Below, in pieces: positions 8,969-16,125 of a stretch of 61,402 bases of DNA. The stretch comes from DATBIS01 sp036556805 (GTDB taxonomy: Bacteria > Actinomycetota > UBA4738 > HRBIN12). Each line of letters starts with the position of its first letter. Within the stretch, counting starts at the first letter, position 1. The stretch spans positions 1-61,402 of the forward strand of contig DATBIS010000055.1 in NCBI GenBank assembly GCA_036556805.1. The letters are read 5' to 3'. Both the position numbers and the translations under genes were made by a program. The notes under the pieces were generated by a model that was not told where the DNA came from, did not search any database, and saw nothing but the letters and a program-made list of their open reading frames with translations.

Positions 8969-8974
8969 GCGCGG

Positions 8975-8980
8975 ACGCTA
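8975..8980 (-). promoter_or_regulatory. -10 box (leaderless type) of yraN
   Basis: Minus-strand TAGCGT ends 6 nt before the yraN GTG at 8968; transcription should begin at the start codon. Confidence 0.45.
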
Positions 8981-9006
8981 GCGAGGGCTACCGACAGGAA
9001 CCGGCC

Positions 9007-9318
9007 TCAGCCTTCGTCCGGGATCGTCGTGGGCTCGTCGCGGTGGGACAGCTCCTCGACGTTCACGTCGCGCCGCGTCATCACGCGCACGCTCGACACG
9101 AATCGCGCGGGCCGGAACATGTCCCACACCCACGCGTCGGAGAGGTCGACCTGCACCCAGCCGTTCTCGAGCGTCTTCACGTCGGCGCCGTTCGCGAGAT
9201 AGAAGCGCCGCTCGGTCTCGATGACGTACGTGAACATCGGCAGGACGTCGCGGTACTCGCGGTAAAGCTCGAGCTCGCGCTCCTCCTCGAACCGCTCGAT
9301 GTCGTCGCCCTCGTTCAC
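9007..9318 (-). CDS. DUF2469 family protein
   Basis: 103 aa acidic soluble protein of the actinobacteria-specific DUF2469 family (Rv2901c type). Recognisable blocks are E-L-E-L-Y-R-E-Y-R-D, T-Y-V-I-E-T-E-R-R-F-Y-L-A-N and L-S-D-A-W-V-W-D-M-[FY]-R-P-A-R-F-V. Function unknown. It lies between rnhB and yraN exactly as in mycobacteria, which is strong support for an actinobacterial source. Confidence 0.9.
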   Translation of the reverse strand: MNEGDDIERFEEERELELYREYRDVLPMFTYVIETERRFYLANGADVKTLENGWVQVDLSDAWVWDMFRPARFVSSVRVMTRRDVNVEELSHRDEPTTIPDEG

Positions 9319-9330
9319 GGGCTCATCCTC

Positions 9331-9984
9331 TCACGCGTTCGTGAGCACCCCGCGGCCGAACCCGGGCAGCGACGGCTGCCCGACGCCGGCGAACGACAGG
9401 CGGTGGACCTCGCACGGGCCCAGGCGATCGAGCACCTCGAGGTGCTCGGGCGTGCCGTAGCCACGATTGTGGGAGAACCCGAACTCGGGAAAGCGCCGGT
9501 GCAGGCGCTCCATGATCCGGTCGCGCGTGACTTTTGCGACGATCGACGCGGCCGCGACGCTCGCGGCCACGGCGTCGCCCTTCTTGATCGACAGCGACAT
9601 GCACGGCATGCGCGGAACCGGGAAACCGTCGATGAGCGCGTAGTCGGGCCTCGGCTCGAGCGCGCGGATCGCGCGGCGCAGCAACGCGATGTTCGACCGG
9701 TGGAGGCCCCGCGCGTCGATCATCGGTGGATGCGCCTTCACGATCGCGTACGCGACCGCGCCGGCAACGATCCGCTCGTAGGCGACCTCTCGTTGGAGAT
9801 GCGTGAGCTCCTTCGAGTCCCGGATGCCCTCGCGGTCGAAGCCCTCGGGGAGGATGACGGCGGCGGCCACGAGCGGGCCCGCGAGCGCTCCGCGGCCGAC
9901 CTCGTCGACGCCGGCGATGCGCGCGAAGCCCTCCGCGCGCAGGCGCCGCTCGTACCGGTCCAGGTCGTCCGCTAGTGCACCCAT
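9331..9984 (-). CDS. rnhB: Ribonuclease HII
   Basis: Removes ribonucleotides from DNA and RNA-DNA hybrids. 217 aa from this start. The first two catalytic acids are in G-V-D-E-V-G-R-G (D27, E28), the third in L-I-D-G-F-P and the fourth near the middle; the signature K-x-x-A-S-I-V-A-K-V-x-R-D is replaced by the close A-A-S-I-V-A-K-V-T-R-D. The ATG at 9984 is taken; another at 10005 would overlap lepB by 34 nt instead of 13. Confidence 0.92.
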   Translation of the reverse strand: MGALADDLDRYERRLRAEGFARIAGVDEVGRGALAGPLVAAAVILPEGFDREGIRDSKELTHLQREVAYERIVAGAVAYAIVKAHPPMIDARGLHRSNIALLRRAIRALEPRPDYALIDGFPVPRMPCMSLSIKKGDAVAASVAAASIVAKVTRDRIMERLHRRFPEFGFSHNRGYGTPEHLEVLDRLGPCEVHRLSFAGVGQPSLPGFGRGVLTNA

Positions 9985-10652
9985 CCCATCCTCGACGGCG
10001 GCCACACGATCGCGGCCACCTTCCCCACCACGTGGTCCACCGGCACGAACCCGACCCCTCCCGGAGGCGGGAAGCGCGAGTCGCCCGACTGGGTCCGATT
10101 GTCTCCCAGGACGAACAGCATGCCGGGAGGCACGACGATCGGCTTGAAGTCGCTGGTGTCGCGGCGCGAGTTCAGGTAGGGCTCGTCGATCTTGTGCCCG
10201 TTCACGAGCACCGTGCCGTTGTCGATCTCGATCGCGTCCCCGGGCAGGCCGATCACGCGCTTCACGAAGTCCTCGGTGCTCGCGACGCCGAGCCCGTCCA
10301 CGAGCCAGTGCGCGAACCCGCCGATCACGCCGCGATCCTCGTCGACCGTGGGATCGGTGAACACGATGACGTCGCCGCGATGGATGTCGCCGAAGCGGTA
10401 GGAGAGCCGGTTCACGAGGATGCGGTCGCCGGGCTTCAGCGTCGGGACCATCGACTTCGAGGGGATGAAGAACGCCTGCACGACGAAGGTCTTCAGGATC
10501 AGCGCGAGGACGAACGCGAAGATGATCAGCAGCGGCAGCTCGCGCGCGAGCGAGCGGGGCTTCTTGGAGTCGCGCTCGGCGTCGGGCTCGCGCGACGTGG
10601 TTCCCACGCGGGCCGCGGTCCTCGGCTCGGTCCCGGGCGGCCGGCCGCTCAC
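9972..10652 (-). CDS. lepB: Signal peptidase I
   Basis: Membrane-bound type I signal peptidase, 226 aa. A charged cytoplasmic tail of ~38 residues precedes one membrane helix (39-62). The catalytic dyad is S67 (P-S-K-S-M-x-P-T-L) and K131 (D-F-V-K-R-V-I-G-L-P-G-D); boxes C-E, including V-L-G-D-N-R-T-Q-S-G-D-S-R, are intact. It would process the several secreted proteins found in this window. Confidence 0.93.
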   Translation of the reverse strand: MSGRPPGTEPRTAARVGTTSREPDAERDSKKPRSLARELPLLIIFAFVLALILKTFVVQAFFIPSKSMVPTLKPGDRILVNRLSYRFGDIHRGDVIVFTDPTVDEDRGVIGGFAHWLVDGLGVASTEDFVKRVIGLPGDAIEIDNGTVLVNGHKIDEPYLNSRRDTSDFKPIVVPPGMLFVLGDNRTQSGDSRFPPPGGVGFVPVDHVVGKVAAIVWPPSRMGWVH

Positions 10653-10656
10653 CGGC

Positions 10657-11199
10657 TCAGACCTCGGCCGGTTCCTCGGCGGGCTCGTCGGTGGCGTCCG
10701 GCAGGGCCTCCGCCTCGCCGTCGGCGGACGCGTCGACGGTGTCCTCGGCCTCGAGGTCGACGGGCTGGACGGCCTCGGTTTCCTCGTCCTCGAGGTCCTC
10801 GTCTTCCTCGGCCGCGGCGGCCGCCGCCGCCTCCATCGCGGCGAGCTTCGCGTCGTCGATGCGACGTTCGCGGATCCGCGCCTTCTTCCCGCGGAGGTCC
10901 CGCAGGTAGTAGAGCTTCGCGCGGCGAACCCGTCCGCGCGAGACGAGCTCGAGCTTCGCGATCGAGGGCGAGTGCACGGGGAACGTGCGCTCCACGCCGA
11001 CGCCGAACGAGATCTTGCGAACGGTGAAGGTCTCGCGGACCCCGCCGCCCTGGCGGCGGATCACCACGCCCTGGAAGACCTGGACGCGCTCGCGATTGCC
11101 CTCCACCACGCGGACGTGCACCTTGACGGTGTCGCCCGGACGAAAGTCCGGGACGTCCTTGCGCAGGAAAGACTGCTCGACGAGATCGGTCTTGTTCAT
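10657..11199 (-). CDS. rplS: 50S ribosomal protein bL19 with long acidic tail
   Basis: Large-subunit protein at the subunit interface. Residues 1-115 are a standard bL19 (F-R-P-G-D-T-V-x-V-H, Q-x-F-x-G-V-V-I-x-R, R-A-K-L-Y-Y-L-R). Residues ~116-180 are an Ala run followed by a Glu/Asp/Ala-rich tail that most bL19 proteins lack, bringing the length to 180 aa against the usual 113-120. A TATAGT -10 box lies inside the end of trmD, so rplS can be expressed separately from trmD. Confidence 0.95.
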   Translation of the reverse strand: MNKTDLVEQSFLRKDVPDFRPGDTVKVHVRVVEGNRERVQVFQGVVIRRQGGGVRETFTVRKISFGVGVERTFPVHSPSIAKLELVSRGRVRRAKLYYLRDLRGKKARIRERRIDDAKLAAMEAAAAAAAEEDEDLEDEETEAVQPVDLEAEDTVDASADGEAEALPDATDEPAEEPAEV

Positions 11200-11211
11200 G
11201 GGCGGGAATCG

Positions 11212-11217
11212 ACTATA
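11212..11217 (-). promoter_or_regulatory. -10 box upstream of rplS
   Basis: Minus-strand TATAGT, a near-consensus -10, overlaps the trmD stop codon and lies 12 nt before the rplS ATG. It implies a very short leader. Confidence 0.45.
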
Positions 11218-11911
11218 GCAGCGGCCCAGCCCGCTCCTCGTCGGCGGGCAGCAGGTCGGGGCGATTGCGGCGGGTCTTCTCCAGCCCGGCTTCCCGCCGC
11301 CAGCGCTCGATCTCCGCGTGGTTCCCCGAGAGCAGGACCTCGGGCACGGCCATGCCGCGGAACTCCTGCGGGCGGGTGTAGTGCGGGTGGTCCAGGAGGC
11401 CGTTCTCGAACGAATCGCGCTCGTGCGACTCCTCGCGGCCGATCACACCGGGGACCAACCGGGCGACCGCCTCGAGCACGACGAGCGCCGGAACCTCTCC
11501 CCCGGAGAGGACGTAGTCGCCGATCGAGAGCTCCTCGGCGGGAAGGCCCTCCACCACGCGCTCGTCGACCCCCTCGTAGCGGCCGCAGATCAACACGAGC
11601 CGTGGCTCCGCCGCGAGCTCGTGCACGAGATCGCGATCGAGCCGGCGCCCCGCCGGCGAGAGCAGCATCGTGCGCCCGCGGTCGGGGCCGAGCGACTCGA
11701 CCGCATCGAAGATCGGCGCGGCGAGCATGACCATGCCCGGGCCGCCGCCGAACGGCTCGTCGTCGGTCGACCGGTGCTTATCCGACGCGAACGAGCGGAG
11801 ATCGTGCACGCGGACGTCGAGCACGCCCTCGGCGATCGCCCTGCCGAGCAGGCTCTCGCGCAGGGGTCCTTCGAAGATGCCGGGGAAGATCGTGACGATG
11901 TCGACGCGCAC
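11213..11911 (-). CDS. trmD: tRNA (guanine-N1-)-methyltransferase TrmD
   Basis: SPOUT methyltransferase that makes m1G37 in tRNAs, 232 aa. The trefoil-knot motifs are clear: L-I-C-G-R-Y-E-G-V-D-E-R, I-G-D-Y-V-L-S-G-G-E and the catalytic Asp/Arg region G-V-I-G-R-E-E-S. Preceded by rimM in many genomes; here trmD and rplS are separated from rimM-rpsP-ffh by the accessory locus 11991-16125, so the ancestral ffh-rpsP-rimM-trmD-rplS operon has been split. GTG start. Confidence 0.95.
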   Translation of the reverse strand: MRVDIVTIFPGIFEGPLRESLLGRAIAEGVLDVRVHDLRSFASDKHRSTDDEPFGGGPGMVMLAAPIFDAVESLGPDRGRTMLLSPAGRRLDRDLVHELAAEPRLVLICGRYEGVDERVVEGLPAEELSIGDYVLSGGEVPALVVLEAVARLVPGVIGREESHERDSFENGLLDHPHYTRPQEFRGMAVPEVLLSGNHAEIERWRREAGLEKTRRNRPDLLPADEERAGPLL

Positions 11912-11917
11912 GTCGCG

Positions 11918-11923
11918 AGGCTA
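11918..11923 (-). promoter_or_regulatory. -10 box (leaderless type) of trmD
   Basis: Minus-strand TAGCCT lies 6 nt before the GTG at 11911; no Shine-Dalgarno sequence is present. Confidence 0.45.
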
Positions 11924-11990
11924 GCAGCGCCGAACATGCCGGAGGGGCCGGCCCTCCAGTGCCCGGCCCCTCACGGCGGGGAAAACTCGA

Positions 11991-12164
11991 TCAGCCCTTC
12001 GCCGGCCACGGGATCGCGGCGAGGATGCTCCCCACACGGCGGGTCTTCGCGCGCCGTGGCGGTCGCGGAGCCCGGACGCTCCGGGCGCTGCTCGCTCGCC
12101 GATACGCCTCGGCCTCCCGAACGCGATCGCGGATCATGTCCTTCGCCGCCTCCGAGCTGAACAT
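11991..12164 (-). CDS. Small basic protein, function unknown (57 aa)
   Basis: Short ORF supported by a strong Shine-Dalgarno (GGAGGTGAG) 4-6 nt before the ATG. The sequence opens M-F-S-S-E-A-A-K-D-M-I-R-D-R-V, predicted helical with alternating charge, and the second half is Arg/Pro-rich. No known domain and no signal peptide. It is divergent from the M50 protease gene at 12333 and shares its upstream region. A 3' inverted repeat (11942-11972) follows but lacks a T-run. Confidence 0.6.
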   Translation of the reverse strand: MFSSEAAKDMIRDRVREAEAYRRASSARSVRAPRPPRRAKTRRVGSILAAIPWPAKG

Positions 12165-12245
12165 CGCACTCACCTCCGGCTCGTCTCTGCTTCGAACGCT
12201 AGGGGGTCGGGCTCGCGCGGTCGGTGGCCTGCGGCACGGATTCCA

Positions 12246-12261
12246 CGTGACGTCGAACACA
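12246..12261. promoter_or_regulatory. Possible Crp-type site between the small basic gene and the M50 protease gene
   Basis: CGTGA-CGTCGA-ACACA matches TGTGA-N6-TCACA at 8 of 10 positions. It lies 72-87 nt before the GTG at 12333 and 82 nt before the divergent ATG at 12164. Support comes mainly from the strong operator array 2.6 kb away; the match alone could be chance. Confidence 0.3.
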
Positions 12262-12332
12262 CCTCGGGGGCTTGCGCTCGGGCCGTCCCCGCCGTCACCA
12301 TGCGGCAGCCAACCGGGGCAGGGAGGACGGGC

Positions 12333-14639
12333 GTGGAGGCCTACATCGTCGTGGTGGTCGCGGTGTTCGCGGCCGTCGTGATCGGGCTCGACGTCAGGCG
12401 GCAGCGGCGGCGGCTCCGCGAGCGCCTCGACGTCCGCGCGATGGTGGCCGTGGCGCTGCGGGACGCGGGCCCGGGGTCGTCCGCGGGGTTCCCGTCGCTC
12501 GAGGCCGCCGAGCGCACCGAACCCGAGCGCGACGAGGACGGCGACATCGTCCCCACGGGCCTCTGGTCCGACCTCGAGGATGCCCTCGACCTCGAGCAGT
12601 ACCGCCCGAAGATGGCGGACGGCACGGAGATCGCCGTCTTTCCCATGCGATGGGGCAACGACTACGCGGTCGTGGCCTCGGCCGACCGGGAGTCCCACTA
12701 CACGCTCGAGGTCTGGGAGGCCGAGCTCCTGCGCGCGATGGACGGCACGCGAACGGTCGGCGAGCTGATCGTCGAGCGCCTGGAGGAGTCCGGCGACTTC
12801 GACGCGTCGGCGGTGATCGGCCTCGTCGAGTCGATGCGTCGCGCGGGGCTCTTCGAGCCGGCGCCGATCGACCTCGAGGACGTGCTCAAGGAGAGGCTCG
12901 ACCCGGTCTCGGCGGGGCGGCGCAAGTTCCGGTCGTTCGTGAAGGACCTGAAGGTGTCGTGGACCGGTGCGGACCGCTTCGTGCGGCGCCTATACGACGC
13001 GGGGCTGCGCCACGCGTACGCGAAGCCGGCGGTGGTCGTGTGCGCGATCATCGCGGTGGGCGGCCTTGCCGCATTCGTGTCGGTCGTGCTCTCCGACCGC
13101 TTCACGCTGGTGATCGGCCACCCGTCGATCGACACGGTGATCCTCATGCTGCTGGGGTTCGTGCTCACGTTCGCGCACGAGGTCGGTCACGCGATGACGC
13201 TCGTGCACTACCGCCGGCGCGTGATCTCGGCCGGATTCCTGCTGTACTACGGCTCCCCCGCGTTCTTCATCGACACGTCCGACGGCCTGATGCTCGGCCG
13301 AGGGCCGCGGATCGCCCAGGCGTTCGCGGGGCCGTTCGCGGAGTTCACGCTCGCCGGGGTCTCCTCGCTCGTGCTCTTCGCGTTTCCCGACGCCGGCGTC
13401 GCGAACCTGCTCTACAAGTTCGCGATCCTCAACTACTACGTGATCTTCTTGAACCTCATCCCGCTGCTCGAGCTCGACGGGTACTGGATGCTCGCCGACG
13501 CGATCCAGGTCCCCGACCTGCGTCCGCGCTCGATCGCGTTCGTGCGGAGCGAGATGTGGCACAAGCTCCGCAGCCACGAGCGCTTCCAGAGGCAGGAGAT
13601 CTTCCTCGGCCTGTACGGGGTCGTGGGGATCGCGTTCACGATCCTCACGTCCGTGCTCGGGTTGCTGCTGTGGAAGTCGATCTTCGGGCAGCTCGTGATC
13701 GACCTGTGGAACAAGAGCTTCGCGACGAAGCTGCTCATGATCCTGCTGGTCCTGTTCTTCGCGGGCCCGGCGATCCGCGGTCTCATCACGCTCGGCAAGT
13801 CGATCGGGCGCCGAGTCCGCGCGCTCGAGCGCCGCATCAGGTTCCGGTACGAGACCTCGTGGCGGGTCGAGGCGGCGGAGCTCATCGACGCGCTGCCCGC
13901 GTTCGAGGATCTGCCGGTCGAGGTGCTGAACGATCTCGCGGGGAGGATTCAGCTGAAGGCGCTGCCGAGGGGCGAGGCGGTGTTCCGGCAGGGCGACCGG
14001 GCGGACGCCTTCTACGTCGTGCGGAACGGCCGCGTCGCGGTCGAGGACGTCGACCCCGACAGCGGGGACGTGCGCGTGATCCGCACGTTCGGGCGTGGCG
14101 AGTCCTTCGGCGAGCTCGGCCTGCTCGGGACGGCGCCGAGGCAGGCCACCCTGCGTGCGATCGACGACGCGGAGCTCTTCCGCGTCGACAAGAACGCGTT
14201 CGACCGGCTGCTCGCGGACGCGATCGAGGTGCCCGACTTCGAGCCGACCATGCAGGCGTACGCCGAGCTCCGCGCGCTGCCGCCCTTCCGGCGGCTCTCG
14301 ACGCCCGACCTCGCCGAGCTGCTCGAACAGGGCGAATGGCTCACGGTCTCTCCGGGCGAGGCGCTCGTCGAGCAGGGCGACGCCGGCGACGCCTTCTACG
14401 TGATCGGGTCCGGCCGGGCCGAGGTCCGGCAGAACGGCGATCGAATCCGCGAGCTCGGGCCCGGCGACCACTTCGGCGAGATCGCGCTGCTCGAAGACGT
14501 GCCGCGCACCGCGTCGGTGATCGCCACGACCCCGGTGCGCGTGTTCGAGCTCGACCGAACGGGCTTCGACCGCGTGGTGGTGTCCGCCTTCCGCAGCGGG
14601 ACGCTGCGGACGGCGATCGATCGCACGATGGAGCACTGA
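12333..14639 (+). CDS. Membrane zinc protease (M50, YydH-like) with PqqD-like region and two cyclic-nucleotide-binding domains
   Basis: 768-aa multidomain membrane protein. Order: one N-terminal helix (4-20); a PqqD-like winged region (~104-177, with W-E-A-E-L-L-R-A-M-D-G-T-R-T); an M50 site-2-protease core with H-E-V-G-H (282-286) and the third ligand in E-L-D-G-Y-W (380-385) within about six membrane helices; then two cNMP-binding folds at about 524-630 (G-E-S-F-G-E-L-G-L-L) and 650-755 (G-D-H-F-G-E-I-A-L-L-E). Both carry the phosphate-binding cassette G-E-[LI]-[GA]-L-L and a matching Arg (P-R-Q-A-T, P-R-T-A-S). GTG at 12333 is chosen over ATG at 12300 because GGAGG lies 6 nt before it. Substrate unknown; the layout suggests proteolysis tuned by a cyclic nucleotide. 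Confidence 0.8.
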   Translation: MEAYIVVVVAVFAAVVIGLDVRRQRRRLRERLDVRAMVAVALRDAGPGSSAGFPSLEAAERTEPERDEDGDIVPTGLWSDLEDALDLEQYRPKMADGTEIAVFPMRWGNDYAVVASADRESHYTLEVWEAELLRAMDGTRTVGELIVERLEESGDFDASAVIGLVESMRRAGLFEPAPIDLEDVLKERLDPVSAGRRKFRSFVKDLKVSWTGADRFVRRLYDAGLRHAYAKPAVVVCAIIAVGGLAAFVSVVLSDRFTLVIGHPSIDTVILMLLGFVLTFAHEVGHAMTLVHYRRRVISAGFLLYYGSPAFFIDTSDGLMLGRGPRIAQAFAGPFAEFTLAGVSSLVLFAFPDAGVANLLYKFAILNYYVIFLNLIPLLELDGYWMLADAIQVPDLRPRSIAFVRSEMWHKLRSHERFQRQEIFLGLYGVVGIAFTILTSVLGLLLWKSIFGQLVIDLWNKSFATKLLMILLVLFFAGPAIRGLITLGKSIGRRVRALERRIRFRYETSWRVEAAELIDALPAFEDLPVEVLNDLAGRIQLKALPRGEAVFRQGDRADAFYVVRNGRVAVEDVDPDSGDVRVIRTFGRGESFGELGLLGTAPRQATLRAIDDAELFRVDKNAFDRLLADAIEVPDFEPTMQAYAELRALPPFRRLSTPDLAELLEQGEWLTVSPGEALVEQGDAGDAFYVIGSGRAEVRQNGDRIRELGPGDHFGEIALLEDVPRTASVIATTPVRVFELDRTGFDRVVVSAFRSGTLRTAIDRTMEH

Positions 14640-14650
14640 AGGAGGAACCG

Positions 14651-14863
14651 ATGGACTGCTGGCACTGTCGGCGAACGGCGGTGGGATCGTGCCGCTTCTG
14701 CGGTCGCGGGATCTGCGAGGACCACGTGACCACGCAGCCGTTCGTGCTGGAGCTCTTCCGGTCCGGGGAACGCACGCGCGCGTTGGTCGTGGAGGACGCG
14801 CTGTTTTGCGGCGCGTGCACGCCGCGGCCGGACCCGCTCGATCTTCCCGAGCTCGACGTGTGA
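14651..14863 (+). CDS. Zinc-finger microprotein (DUF2180/B-box-like)
   Basis: 70 aa, starting 11 nt after the M50 protease stop with GGAGG 6 nt before the ATG, so co-expressed with it. It has C-W-H-C, then A-V-G-S-C-x-F-C-G-R-G-I-C-x-D-H and F-C-G-A-C: a two-site treble-clef pattern like DUF2180/B-box proteins, followed by a Pro/Asp/Leu tail. No signal or membrane helix, so cytoplasmic. Probably a protein-protein adaptor of the protease; that role is inferred from position only. Its last codon and stop overlap the first Crp-type operator. Confidence 0.75.
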   Translation: MDCWHCRRTAVGSCRFCGRGICEDHVTTQPFVLELFRSGERTRALVVEDALFCGACTPRPDPLDLPELDV

Positions 14864-14988
14864 CGCAGATCACATTGGCCTGTGATGCGCGTCACAGAGG
14901 CGTGTGCTGTGTGTCACACCGAGCCGTGTGATGCAAAGCACGCGGATTTCGTGACCACCGCCACCGGGCTTCGGTGACCCACTCCGTC
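14859..14988. promoter_or_regulatory. Tandem array of Crp-type operators
   Basis: Sites at 14859 (TGTGA-CGCAGA-TCACA), 14881 (TGTGA-TGCGCG-TCACA) and 14903 (TGTGC-TGTGTG-TCACA) match the Crp consensus at 10, 10 and 9 of 10 positions. A fourth at 14927 (TGTGA-TGCAAA-GCACG) keeps the left half and part of the right. Weaker left half-sites continue at 14950 (CGTGA) and 14973 (GGTGA). Start-to-start spacings are 22, 22, 24, 23 and 23 bp, about two helical turns, so bound dimers would line up on one DNA face. The array lies between the zinc microprotein and the octapeptide-repeat gene, and the Crp gene follows. Confidence 0.8.
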
Positions 14989-15043
14989 AGGATGATCCCA
15001 GTCGGACCGGGGAGAGGTCCCACAGCCAGGAGGGCGAGAGCAG

Positions 15044-15307
15044 ATGGCAGAGAAGCGGATCGACCCGAAGCAGCCCGAGAAGTCGACGCCGGCTGCCGGG
15101 GCGCGGGACGCCTCCGAGGCGGAGCGCACCTCGCTCAGGAAGAGTGGTCGCGCGGGGCTTCGCAAGACCGGCCGTGCCGGGCTCAGGAAGACCGGCCGCG
15201 CGGGCCTCAAGAAGACCGGCCGTGCGGGCCTCAAGAAGACCGGTCGCGCGGGTCTCAAGAAGGCCGGCCGAGCTGGCCTCAAGAAGAGCGGACGCGGCGG
15301 CCTCTAG
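15044..15307 (+). CDS. Basic octapeptide-repeat protein
   Basis: 87 aa. Residues 1-30 are a charged, Ser/Thr/Ala-containing leader without a signal peptide. Residues 31-87 are seven copies of an 8-residue unit, consensus L-[RK]-K-T-G-R-A-G, with variation at positions 2 and 4 (T, S or A), ending G-R-G-G-L. Net charge is strongly positive. AGGAGGG lies 9 nt before the ATG, and a perfect terminator follows, so it is a separately transcribed unit. No family recognised; a nucleic-acid- or polyanion-binding peptide, a repeated-core peptide precursor or a protease substrate are all possible. Expression is predicted to depend on the Crp array just upstream. Confidence 0.75.
   Translation: MAEKRIDPKQPEKSTPAAGARDASEAERTSLRKSGRAGLRKTGRAGLRKTGRAGLKKTGRAGLKKTGRAGLKKAGRAGLKKSGRGGL
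15135..15304 (+). repeat. 24-bp tandem repeat encoding the octapeptide
   Basis: Seven in-frame 24-bp units with the core GGCCGTGCGGGCCTCAAGAA and synonymous drift between copies. Third-position differences (CGC/CGT, CTC/CTT, AGG/AAG) show the amino-acid repeat is older than a fresh slippage expansion and is kept at protein level. Confidence 0.85.
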
Positions 15308-15322
15308 GCCACCAAGGTTCAC

Positions 15323-15356
15323 GAAGACCCGGGCGTTCGCCCGGGTCTTCTGCTTT
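15323..15356 (+). terminator. Intrinsic terminator after the octapeptide-repeat gene
   Basis: Perfect 12-bp stem GAAGACCCGGGC / GCCCGGGTCTTC with a GTTC loop, followed by TGCTTT. It starts 16 nt past the stop codon and separates this gene from the Crp gene. It is the clearest intrinsic terminator in the window. Confidence 0.8.
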
Positions 15357-15404
15357 GCGGGCCGCCCGGACCCGCCTCGGGTAGCGACGGGCCCGGCCGC
15401 ACGG

Positions 15405-15410
15405 TAGGGT
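15405..15410 (+). promoter_or_regulatory. -10 box (leaderless type) of the Crp gene
   Basis: TAGGGT lies 7 nt before the GTG at 15418; no Shine-Dalgarno sequence is present. Confidence 0.45.
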
Positions 15411-15417
15411 TCCCGCC

Positions 15418-16125
15418 GTGGCGAGAACGCTCGTGAAGACCCCGTCCCTCGAGCAGGCGATGGCCGCCACTCCGCTCCTTCGGCACGTCCCCACGTCGCG
15501 CGTGCGCGAGCTCGCGGGCGACGGCTCGGTGCACCGCTTCCGCAAGGGGACGTACCTGTGCCACCAGGGAGACCCCGCCGACGACGTGTTCTTCCTCGTC
15601 GAGGGGAAGATCGAGATCTCCTCGATCTCCCCGACCGGAAGCCGCATCCTTCACGCGAGTGTGGACATCCCGCAGTTCCTCGGCGAGCTCGGCGTCTTCG
15701 GCGACCAGCCCCGCACCGCGGACGTCCTCACGCTCGAGGACTCGTCGATCTGGGCGATCGACGGCGAACGGTTTCTCCAGTTCGTCGTCGAGCATCCCTC
15801 CGCCGCTCGCGACGTGCTCGGGGCCCTCGCTCGGCAGGTGCAGGAGCACCAGGCGTTCGTGGACGACCTGCTGTTCCTCGACCTCAAGGGACGCGTCGCC
15901 AAGCGGCTGCTGCAGATGGGGACCCCCACCCTCGCCGACCTGCCGAAGGACGGCACCACGATCCCACCGGTGACGCACGCGGACCTCGCCAGTCTCTGCG
16001 GAGGGAGCCGCGAGAACGTCTCGCGGATCCTCTCGGACTTCCAGCGCCGGGGCCTCGTCGAGCGCGACGGCCACCGGTACGTGCTGAAGAAGGTCGCCGG
16101 CCTGGCGAAGATCGCCGACCTCTAG
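15418..16125 (+). CDS. Crp/Fnr-family transcription regulator
   Basis: 235 aa, normal for Crp. The N-terminal cyclic-nucleotide fold (~20-135) has F-L-G-E-L-G-V-F-G-D-Q-P-R-T-A, the phosphate-binding cassette with Glu and Arg in the cAMP-contacting places. A long dimer helix leads to the winged HTH (~185-230), with recognition helix S-R-E-N-V-S-R-I-L. Its Arg, Glu and second Arg match those by which E. coli CRP (S-R-E-T-V-G-R) reads the TGTGA half-site. This ties the protein to the operator array 0.5 kb upstream and to the site before the M23 gene. GTG start. The stop overlaps the rimM stop by 4 nt (CTAG). Confidence 0.9.
   Translation: MARTLVKTPSLEQAMAATPLLRHVPTSRVRELAGDGSVHRFRKGTYLCHQGDPADDVFFLVEGKIEISSISPTGSRILHASVDIPQFLGELGVFGDQPRTADVLTLEDSSIWAIDGERFLQFVVEHPSAARDVLGALARQVQEHQAFVDDLLFLDLKGRVAKRLLQMGTPTLADLPKDGTTIPPVTHADLASLCGGSRENVSRILSDFQRRGLVERDGHRYVLKKVAGLAKIADL

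Noticed and set aside
11942..11972. Hairpin GAGGGGCC/GGCCCCTC after the 57-aa ORF
   Set aside because: 15-nt loop and no T-run; too weak in such G+C-rich DNA to call a terminator.
15135..15304. CRISPR-like short tandem repeat
   Set aside because: Units are adjacent without spacers and stay in frame with synonymous drift, so this is a protein repeat, not a CRISPR array.
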